DNA from: a virus
Virus record (IMG/VR): IMGVR_UViG_3300028800_000348
Coordinates: 1-20,679 of that record
Length of the DNA: 20,679 nt
Strand: one strand, 5' to 3'
Numbering within the stretch: the first letter of the stretch is position 1; each line of letters begins with the position of its first letter. A program made the position numbers and the translations under genes. Positions 13,694-19,392 of this stretch are shown piece after piece. Below the pieces are notes generated by a model that worked only from the letters and a program-made list of their open reading frames with translations, did not search any database and was not told where the DNA came from.

Positions 13694-15443
13694 CGTCGAG
13701 CACCGAGCGCTGCCCGGCGAGCTCGGCCAGCACGGTCGCGCGCTCCACGAGCATCACGAGCTGCGAGAAGTTCATGTTCGCGTAGGCAGTCACCAGCCGG
13801 CGCCGCAGGTCGGCCGGGCTCGTCGAGAGCTGGACGAGTTGCTTCAGGTGCTGCAGGTCCACGTCCAGCACGTTGGCGCTGTGCGCGGTGGCCTTCTCCA
13901 CCAGGAGATCGATGTACGACTGCCCGCGGCGAGCCCCGGGCGGCAGCGTGTCGCGGCCGCTGAGTTGCTCCTGGCCGGGCTTCGGCGGCGGCGCCCCGCC
14001 CTCGCCCGCGTCGTCTGGCTGCCCCTGCTGCTGCATCGCCTGCTGGGCTTGCGCGGCCCGCTCTGCGGCCTCCTGCTTCTGCTTGGCCTCTTCCTCGGGC
14101 GAGAGCAGCGGCACGCCCTGCTCCTCGAGCAGCGCGCGGACGTCGACGGGCGCGGCCGAGGTCTTCACGGCGGTGAGGAACGTGCCGAGCTTCTGCAGCC
14201 CGTCCGCCGTCTGCTGCGTGTCCTCGGGCGGCTCCGTCTGCCAGGCCGGGAACGGCGCGAGCTCCGCGTCGCCCTGGTTGAACTGCGCGTACGGCTGCAG
14301 CGCCTGCTCCTGGATGGCGCCGCCCAGCTTGAGCGCGTCGCCGGCCTGGAAGTCCTTGCGCACCTTGTCGTGGACCTGCGCGGCCGCGCGCGAGCCCTCG
14401 TGCACCTCGGTGGTCAGGTTCTGGCCGAGCAGCACGATGGCGATCGCCGTGTCGGCGTGCTCGAGCAGCTTGTCGAAGCCCTCCCACGTGTTGGCCATCG
14501 CCTCCACGAGCTCGAGGCTGAACTTCGTGCCGTCCGGCAGCGTCACGGCCTCGATCGTCGTGTTCGAGCCGAGCGCTGCGACGGCTCGCACGAACTTCTG
14601 GCGGTCCTCGAGCGTCGCCGTCTGCGGCACGTTGGCCACCTTGATGGCCGAGCCCTGCACTTCGCTGTGGCGCGCCCAGTCGCGGCGAGCGAACGCACGG
14701 ATCAGCCACGGCAGCGCCAGCGCGCGCACCTTCGCGCGCATCCAGCCGCGCTTGTAGCCGTACGGCATGAAGAGCAGCCACTTCGCGTCGACGCCGTCGA
14801 GCGGGTTCTGCAGCTCCACCGAGCCCTGCTCGGTGTTGACCTTGTAGGTCCGCGTGGACCAGTCCCACCAGATCTGCCGCGGGTTCCAGGTGTCGATGCG
14901 CGGCACCCAGCCGTCCGGGCCCGTCTTCCACACGAGCTCGGCCAGGCCGGCGTTGAGCATGATGCCCCAGCGCAGCAGCTCCTCGAGGTCGGCCTGGGGG
15001 AACATCTTTCCCCAGCGCGCCTTGATCTCCTTCGCCAGCTCGAGCTCGGCGTCCGGCGCCTCGTCGTCGCCGCTCGGCGGGTTGAAGTCCAGCGGCAGCG
15101 AGAGCAAGCCGTTGATGCGCGTGTCCAGTACGCCGCTGATCCGGTCGTCGCGCAGCATCGCGTCGCACAGGTCCGCGGCCGAGCGGAACATGCCGCGCTC
15201 GAGCTCGATGAGCGCGCGGCGCACCTTCTCGACGAGTTCGAAGTAGCTGTCCGGCGAGACCGGGAGCTCGCGGTACGAGACCGTGGGCGCCGACATCGGG
15301 ACCGTCGCAACCTCGGTCGGGCGCTTCTTGGGCGCCTGCGAGGGCAACGCTGTGGGCGCGGCCGGCTTCGGGGCCGCCAGTGCCGCCGTGGGCTCCTGCG
15401 GGCGCCGGTAGACCTCGGGCTGTCGGTGGTGACGGCGGCTCAT
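13686..15443 (-). CDS. Portal protein (DUF935, Mu gp29-like)
   Basis: This 585-aa protein starts in a TGATG overlap with the large terminase stop. After a Pro-rich N-terminal 50 residues it shows the Mu gp29 portal layout: CDAMLRDDRISGVLDTRINGLLS, then LEELLRWGIMLNAGLAELVW, and later WWDWSTRTYKV. The core continues with WLLFMPYGYKRGWMRAKVR and DTAIAIVLLGQNLTTEVHEGS. The portal forms the dodecameric DNA gate at one capsid vertex, and the terminase docks on it. Residues about 450-500 are a Gln/Ala/Pro-rich low-complexity linker (RAAQAQQAMQQQGQPDD). This is followed by a helical domain (YIDLLVEKATAHSANVLDVD) of the type found in DUF935 portals. Length is typical or slightly long. Confidence 0.92.
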   Translation of the reverse strand: MSRRHHRQPEVYRRPQEPTAALAAPKPAAPTALPSQAPKKRPTEVATVPMSAPTVSYRELPVSPDSYFELVEKVRRALIELERGMFRSAADLCDAMLRDDRISGVLDTRINGLLSLPLDFNPPSGDDEAPDAELELAKEIKARWGKMFPQADLEELLRWGIMLNAGLAELVWKTGPDGWVPRIDTWNPRQIWWDWSTRTYKVNTEQGSVELQNPLDGVDAKWLLFMPYGYKRGWMRAKVRALALPWLIRAFARRDWARHSEVQGSAIKVANVPQTATLEDRQKFVRAVAALGSNTTIEAVTLPDGTKFSLELVEAMANTWEGFDKLLEHADTAIAIVLLGQNLTTEVHEGSRAAAQVHDKVRKDFQAGDALKLGGAIQEQALQPYAQFNQGDAELAPFPAWQTEPPEDTQQTADGLQKLGTFLTAVKTSAAPVDVRALLEEQGVPLLSPEEEAKQKQEAAERAAQAQQAMQQQGQPDDAGEGGAPPPKPGQEQLSGRDTLPPGARRGQSYIDLLVEKATAHSANVLDVDLQHLKQLVQLSTSPADLRRRLVTAYANMNFSQLVMLVERATVLAELAGQRSVLDDA

Positions 15444-16882
15444 CAGAAGGTGCGCCTCGGCATTTCGACCCCGGTGAACATCTGGCCGGAGAGCATGGCG
15501 GCCTGGTCGTGGGCCGCGGCGAGCGCGTCCACGTCGTCGTCATGCTTGTCTTTGACGCCCGTGAAGTTGTGGATCACCGTCACGAACGGGTTGGCCCACG
15601 GCACGGGCATCGGGACCAGCACGTCGCCCTTCTTCTGCGAGGGCATGAGGATGTCGCCGCGGTTCCAGGCCGCCGCAGCGGGCTGGGCGCGGATGAACTT
15701 GTCAGCGCTCGCCTGGATCCCCATCAGCGGCACGGCGCCATCGCCGGTGCGCATCAGGTCCACCACGCCCTTCTCAGGGCCGGCGTAGTAGGTGCGCCAG
15801 GTGGCGCTCGGGTACTTCTGGTGCAGCGCGCGCAGCTTTGCCTTGAACGCCGGCGCGTCCACCTGCTCGCGGAGCACCTCGAGCACATAGAACCTGTCGC
15901 GCTTCAAAGTCGCGTCGTACTTGGCGGCCAGCACCACCGCGATCGAGTAGTCGGCCGAGGTCTTCGCCGAGTACGCCAGGTCGACGCCGATCGCGACGCG
16001 GTAGCCCTCGGTGGGCGCCACGTCGTACAGGTGCACGCCGTTGAAGACGGCGCTGCCACGCGGCCGCGGGTCGCCCTGGTACAGCGACGCCCAGGTGTAC
16101 GGGCCCACGCTGAGCTTCTTCTGCTCGAGCAGCTTCGCCGTCCAGCGCTGCGGCCAGAGCACCTCGCCGGCATCCGAGAGCGCCGGCATCTTGATGTTCT
16201 TCCACAGGTGGCCAGCTTCGCCGCCGAGCACGTGCCCGATCAGGTCGTCGTTGACCCACCGGGTGTGGAAGATGAACGCGCTGCCGCCTGGCTCGAGGCG
16301 CGTCTCGGCGACGTCGTCCTGCCAGTCGCTCACCATCGCCCGGTACGAGGCCGATTCGGCCTGCAGGCGGTTCTTGTACGGGTCGTCAACGAGCAGGATG
16401 TCGACGCCCTGCGAGGTCAGCGGTCCGCCGATGCCGGTGGCCAGCAGCCCACCGCCCTGGCGCGTGCGCCACTCGTTGAGCGACGTGGTGACCAGCTCCA
16501 CGCCGGCCTGCAGCGCCCACTGCTGCGCCTTGCGGCTCTTCGACTTCGCCGTCCGATCCTCGTACGTGACGTACGCGAGGGTCTTGTGCGGCAGCTGCTT
16601 CAGCGTGTCCGCGATGAACGCGAGCACGGTGTCCGTCTTCGCGTGGCGCGGCGGCGCGTGGGCCGTGACGCGCACCGACCTGGTCCAGCTGGCCTCGAGC
16701 TCCTGGACGAGCGGATCCAGGTGGCGCGGCGCCTGGAAGCGCGGGTTCAGCCGCGGGATGAAGTCATAGAGCGGCCCGGGCTCAATGCCGTTCCGGCTCC
16801 GGATCGTCGGCCCGGCCTGGTGCAGTGTCTCCCGCAGGCGCTGCAGGGACCGCACCCGCTGAATCATTCCGGCGATCGCCAC
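15443..16882 (-). CDS. terL: Terminase large subunit (ATPase-nuclease)
   Basis: This 479-aa protein starts from GTG at 16882; an ATG at 16867 (Met6) is an alternative. The ATPase part has APPRHAKTDT (76-85), a P-loop in which Ala replaces the usual Gly of GKT. It is followed by LAYVTYEDRTAKSKS and Walker B DILLVDDPYK (161-170), with the coupling region FHTRWVNDDLIG. The RNase H-like nuclease shows IGVDLAYS (Asp301) and a C-terminal DDDVDALA. It cuts and pumps DNA into the prohead through the portal. The 5' end overlaps the small subunit gene by about 100 bases, a larger overlap than elsewhere in the window. Confidence 0.93.
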   Translation of the reverse strand: MAIAGMIQRVRSLQRLRETLHQAGPTIRSRNGIEPGPLYDFIPRLNPRFQAPRHLDPLVQELEASWTRSVRVTAHAPPRHAKTDTVLAFIADTLKQLPHKTLAYVTYEDRTAKSKSRKAQQWALQAGVELVTTSLNEWRTRQGGGLLATGIGGPLTSQGVDILLVDDPYKNRLQAESASYRAMVSDWQDDVAETRLEPGGSAFIFHTRWVNDDLIGHVLGGEAGHLWKNIKMPALSDAGEVLWPQRWTAKLLEQKKLSVGPYTWASLYQGDPRPRGSAVFNGVHLYDVAPTEGYRVAIGVDLAYSAKTSADYSIAVVLAAKYDATLKRDRFYVLEVLREQVDAPAFKAKLRALHQKYPSATWRTYYAGPEKGVVDLMRTGDGAVPLMGIQASADKFIRAQPAAAAWNRGDILMPSQKKGDVLVPMPVPWANPFVTVIHNFTGVKDKHDDDVDALAAAHDQAAMLSGQMFTGVEMPRRTF

Positions 16883-17219
16883 CGAGCACCTGTGAGGCGA
16901 CCTGGAGCTCGCCGACCACCTTCACGGCGTGCGCGATCGCGGTGATGTCCTTGGCCTCGGTGGCCTTGCCCACCAGCTCGTCGAGCTTCGCGAGCGCGCT
17001 CTTCAGGAAGCGCAGCCGTTCGTCGTGCCACTCGTTCTCGGCGCGCTGCCGGCGCTCGAGGTACATCTGCTTCAGCTCGAGATCGCTCGCGAGCCGTGCC
17101 CGGTAGTTGTGAACCGTGGCCTCGGAGATCTTCCACTTCGTGGCGGCACGGCTGACGCTGGTGAAGTGCGCGTCAACGAGCACCATCGCAGCGCGCTCGC
17201 GGTTGAAGACGTTGGCCAT
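16782..17219 (-). CDS. terS: Terminase small subunit
   Basis: This 145-aa protein lies directly upstream of the large subunit and overlaps it. Residues about 20-42 (TSVSRAATKWKISEATVHNY) form a clear helix-turn-helix for recognising phage DNA. A long helical region (45-110, with QRAENEWHDERLRFLKSALAK) suits ring oligomerisation. The C-terminal 30 residues are Ala/Pro/Asp-rich and probably bind the large subunit. That design is known from small terminases. The Shine-Dalgarno is weak (CTGAAAG). It is the first gene after the 92-base gap at 17220-17311, so expression may depend on a promoter there. Confidence 0.85.
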   Translation of the reverse strand: MANVFNRERAAMVLVDAHFTSVSRAATKWKISEATVHNYRARLASDLELKQMYLERRQRAENEWHDERLRFLKSALAKLDELVGKATEAKDITAIAHAVKVVGELQVASQVLGGDRRNDSAGAVPAAPAGDTAPGRADDPEPERH

Positions 17220-17311
17220 GCTTTCAGGTCACGCATGACGCTGTGTGCGGCGTGCGAACCTCTCACCCTATGGCGCCGACCCCCGTCTCTTTTCGCGAAA
17301 CTTGATGAAAC
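17220..17311 (-). promoter_or_regulatory. Intergenic control region before the packaging/structural operon
   Basis: This is the longest gap between genes in the window. At its upstream end the palindrome TTTCGCGAAA (17291-17300) adjoins two copies of GAAACTT (17297-17303 and 17307-17313) repeated exactly 10 bp apart, one helical turn. Near the terS start GTCACGCATGAC (17228-17239) is a 4+4 inverted repeat. The area around 17285-17330 is unusually AT-rich for the window. I could not find a convincing sigma-70 promoter. The arrangement suggests operator sites for a phage regulator (perhaps the small HTH protein next door) or an activator-dependent late promoter; that is inference. Confidence 0.45.
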
Positions 17312-17521
17312 TTAAAATTGGTCCATCCGGATCTTGTCGAGCAGCGAGTCCCAAAACTCCGGGAACGACTTGCGAATCTCGCTCAGCATGACCACGCGTT
17401 TTTTTTTGCCCTGCTTGTGCAATTTGATTCCCTGCTCGCGGAGCAGCGACTCGCACCGGTACACCGACCAGCCCGTGAGCTGCGCGAGCTCGGGCAACGT
17501 GTACGCGATCTGAAGCTTCAC
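17312..17521 (-). CDS. Small helix-turn-helix DNA-binding protein
   Basis: This 69-aa protein starts at GTG (17521-17519), overlapping the previous stop as GTGA. Residues about 7-31 (YTLPELAQLTGWSVYRCESL) form a winged/MerR-excisionase-like helix-turn-helix, followed by LLREQGIKLHKQGKKKRVV, a basic wing-like stretch. It ends IRKSFPEFWDSLLDKIRMDQF. It resembles phage excisionase/AlpA-like or small activator proteins, which act as DNA-binding regulators. Because it directly precedes the likely control gap before terS, a role in switching the late operon is plausible. A run of nine A (minus strand, 17407-17399) encodes its Lys triplet and is an unusual homopolymer for this GC-rich DNA. Confidence 0.75.
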   Translation of the reverse strand: MKLQIAYTLPELAQLTGWSVYRCESLLREQGIKLHKQGKKKRVVMLSEIRKSFPEFWDSLLDKIRMDQF

Positions 17522-18081
17522 CCGCGCGACCGCCGAAGCAGCTCGACGCGTTTCCGCGAGTACGCCCTCGCAGCACCCGCGAGAAGGGCCTCTGCTTCGC
17601 GTCTAAGCTCGTAGACCTGCGATCCGGCACTCGGGTCGCCTTTGCGCGCTTGAAGCGAACGTCGGACCAGCCAGGCCACTTTTACGCGATTTGTGCGGGA
17701 CCTCCGCCACATGCGATCAGCCGCTGGCGTGCTGACGACCAGGGCCGCGAGCTCGCCGAACGCGGGAAACAGCTCGGCCAGTTCCACCGGCAGCGCGCTG
17801 TAGGCCTCGCGCAGCACCGCCGCCGCTTCGCGCCCGCAGGCCTCGAGCGCGCGGGAGATCAGCCGGGCTCGCGTCGCCGCCTCGAGCAACCTGCCGTCAG
17901 CCTCGCGCGGCACGGGCGTGTACGAGCCGCGTGCGCCACCGCCCATCTGCAGCTGGTGCACCATGCCGCCGAACGTGCTCTTGAGGCCCATTTCGCCGTC
18001 GGCCTCGGTGAAGAACCACCGCAAGTCGGCCTCGTCCTGCGGGCTTGGACGCAGGGACACCAGGTCGGTCATGCGCGCCAT
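17518..18081 (-). CDS. Unknown conserved-looking phage protein, candidate late regulator
   Basis: This protein has about 187 aa from the ATG at 18081 (MARMTDLVSLRPSPQDEADL), which has GAGG 5 bases upstream. The frame stays open upstream to a TTG at 18168, but that stretch is Arg-rich and overlaps the previous gene. I do not recognise the family. Visible features are an N-terminal WFFTEADGEMGLKSTFGGMV, a helical centre rich in Ala/Leu (EAAAVLREAYSALPVELAEL), and a basic region (RMWRRSRTNRVKVAWLVRR). It ends in a basic helix, AYSRKRVELLRRSRG. The position just upstream of an HTH gene and the terminase, plus the basic helical character, recalls Q/ArpU-type late transcription regulators. That is only an analogy. 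Confidence 0.7.
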   Translation of the reverse strand: MARMTDLVSLRPSPQDEADLRWFFTEADGEMGLKSTFGGMVHQLQMGGGARGSYTPVPREADGRLLEAATRARLISRALEACGREAAAVLREAYSALPVELAELFPAFGELAALVVSTPAADRMWRRSRTNRVKVAWLVRRSLQARKGDPSAGSQVYELRREAEALLAGAARAYSRKRVELLRRSRG

Positions 18082-18112
18082 GCGCACCTCGCTGTCGGTC
18101 CAGATTTCGCGA

Positions 18113-18355
18113 TCACGGCGCGTTGTCCTTCGGGTCCTTCTCGAGCCGGACCGTGAGCGGGTCTGCAACCTGGATCACCGCCAGCACGTCACGCACGCCG
18201 TCGAGGCTGTCAGAGACTTCGCGAAGCCCCTGCCCCAAGCGGTCCGCCAGCACCTCGGTCGCGCTGGTTTCCTCGCCGATTCCAGCCGCCTGTCGAACCG
18301 CGCGAGCCAACTCCCGGATGGCTTCGGCAATCAGTTTCGCTCCCTCGTCGGTCAT
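18113..18355 (-). CDS. Small protein of unknown function (80 aa)
   Basis: This protein starts with the ATG at 18355-18353, which overlaps the stop of the replication initiator gene by ATGA. The upstream in-frame extension to 18688 lies within that gene and is a shadow. The sequence begins MTDEGAKLIAEAIRELARAV and is predicted helical (LADRLGQGLREVSDSLDGVR), then ends in a charged tail. The tight coupling to the replication gene suggests a shared role (for example helicase loading or initiator modulation), but no motif supports a specific function. Confidence 0.7.
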   Translation of the reverse strand: MTDEGAKLIAEAIRELARAVRQAAGIGEETSATEVLADRLGQGLREVSDSLDGVRDVLAVIQVADPLTVRLEKDPKDNAP

Positions 18356-19392
18356 GCGCTCTCCCTCGCTGGCGGAAGTGCCAGCAGCTCGTAGTCCTCG
18401 GCGTCGAGCTTGCCCGGTCCCCACGTGGACTGCTTCGCCACGCTGACCAGCTGCGCGACCTTCGCCGCGGTGAAGAACGCCTGCAGGCACAGGCTCGGAT
18501 TGCGACTGCTCGCGTAGGGCTCGTCTCCGCCCTCGCACCACGCGATCCAGGCCTTGCTCAGCCACTCGCGCCCGTGGAGCGCCACGTGCTGCGCGTGCAG
18601 CTGGTTCAACCGCCCAGGATGCATCCCGGGATCTGCGTCGCCCCGGCACAGCGGGGAGTCCACTCGCCTGAGGCTCGCCCAGGCCCACCAGAGCTCAGCC
18701 TCGCTGGGCTGGTGGTCGAACTGCGCGGTCACGCCGCGCGTGTACGGCACGGGGTACGGCTGCATCGAGCGCTTCTCGCGCTTGCGCTTCGTGGGCTTCT
18801 GGGGGGCCGCGTCTTGCACGGTCAGGAGCGCCTGACCCTCGCGTGCCGGCGGCGGCGCGGCAACGCGCTCTGGCGCGTCAGCGCCAGCATCTTGTTCCTG
18901 ATCCTGATACTGCTTCTGATACTGCTTCTGGCTTCGAAGGGCCTTCGAAGGGGCTTCGAAGGGCCTCGCCTCCGGACGGGGCATCGGGAGCGAGAACGAG
19001 TCCCAGTACCTTTCAACGAAGTTGCCGAAGAACTTGGAGTTTTTGTACTGGTCGACCAGGTCGACGACGAACTTTGCCCGGTTGTCTGAGGCCTTCATTC
19101 CGGCCCCGATCTGGATCCGGGCCATCTCCGGCACCCAAACCACCTCCGAATCGGGGTCGTAGAACGCGAAACCCTCACTTTCTACCCTTCGAAGGGCCTT
19201 CGAAGCCCCTTCGGCGGTAAGCCCGGTCTCGTGAAGGATCGTGGGCCACGGCAGGTAGTACAGCCCCACCATGTTGGCGGACGGACAGCTCACGAAGTAG
19301 ATGGCCAGCACCTGGGCTTCGAGATCACCACGCAGAGCCTTGCCGGTGCTGCCCGTCCAGAACGCCGGCAGGAGCTTCCCGTACGTGCGCAT
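18352..19392 (-). CDS. Replication initiator / DnaD-like winged-helix protein
   Basis: This 346-aa protein begins MRTYGKLLPAFWTGSTGKAL. Residues about 41-82 (YYLPWPTILHETGLTAEGAS, then ALRRVESEGFAFYD) form a winged-helix DNA-binding domain of the kind found in phage replication initiators and replisome organisers. The middle (145-215) is a flexible Gln/Lys/Pro/Ala-rich linker. The C-terminal domain (PSEAELWWAWASLRRVDSPL, then WLSKAWIAWCEGGDEP) is helical. It is coupled to the helicase gene by TGATG. Together they form a replication pair like initiator plus helicase/loader. The gene carries two clusters of 11-bp boxes in the coding DNA, which suggests that the origin lies inside its own initiator gene, as in lambda O. 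Confidence 0.75.
   Translation of the reverse strand: MRTYGKLLPAFWTGSTGKALRGDLEAQVLAIYFVSCPSANMVGLYYLPWPTILHETGLTAEGASKALRRVESEGFAFYDPDSEVVWVPEMARIQIGAGMKASDNRAKFVVDLVDQYKNSKFFGNFVERYWDSFSLPMPRPEARPFEAPSKALRSQKQYQKQYQDQEQDAGADAPERVAAPPPAREGQALLTVQDAAPQKPTKRKREKRSMQPYPVPYTRGVTAQFDHQPSEAELWWAWASLRRVDSPLCRGDADPGMHPGRLNQLHAQHVALHGREWLSKAWIAWCEGGDEPYASSRNPSLCLQAFFTAAKVAQLVSVAKQSTWGPGKLDAEDYELLALPPARESA
18904..18927 (-). repeat. 12-bp tandem repeat in the initiator linker
   Basis: CTGATACTGCTT is present twice in tandem (18904-18915 and 18916-18927), partly echoed before and after. It encodes the Gln-Lys-Gln-Tyr repeats of the linker. It directly abuts the first TTCGAA cluster, so the two may have been shaped together. 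Confidence 0.8.
18931..18963. repeat. Iteron-like cluster 1: three 11-bp CTTCGAAGGG boxes
   Basis: Three head-to-tail 11-bp units occur here with TTCGAA at 18933, 18944 and 18955, spaced exactly 11 bp. Each core CTTCGAAG is itself a palindrome. The first 19 bases from 18932 are identical to a segment of cluster 2 (19187-19205). It lies in the linker-coding part of the initiator gene, where reading-frame constraints are loose. Confidence 0.8.
19048..19059. repeat. 12-bp perfect palindrome between the two box clusters
   Basis: CTGGTCGACCAG is a perfect palindrome near the midpoint between the two TTCGAA clusters, next to a locally AT-richer tract (around 19010-19047). It may be part of a candidate origin, or chance. 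Confidence 0.4.
19186..19218. repeat. Iteron-like cluster 2: two and a half 11-bp CTTCGAAGGG boxes
   Basis: TTCGAA occurs at 19188 and 19199, with a degenerate TTCGGC at 19210, again every 11 bp. It shares the 19-base string CTTCGAAGGGCCTTCGAAG with cluster 1, 255 bp apart. It encodes the recognition-helix part of the winged helix (Ser-Lys-Ala-Leu-Arg), the same residues as in cluster 1. Confidence 0.75.

Noticed and set aside
13350-15788. 812-codon open frame on the plus strand
   Set aside because: It is antisense to the portal gene and parts of the F-like and terminase genes. Its composition is typical of a shadow, and the sense strand has clear phage families.
17268-17630. 120-codon minus-strand frame across the HTH gene and the gap
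   Set aside because: It overlaps two better-supported genes and has no start signal. Its only possible meaning would be as a slippage extension after the A(9) run, which is listed as speculative.
18356-18688. N-terminal extension of the 80-aa protein
   Set aside because: It lies in the initiator gene in another frame. The ATG at 18355 overlaps the stop in the usual ATGA way.
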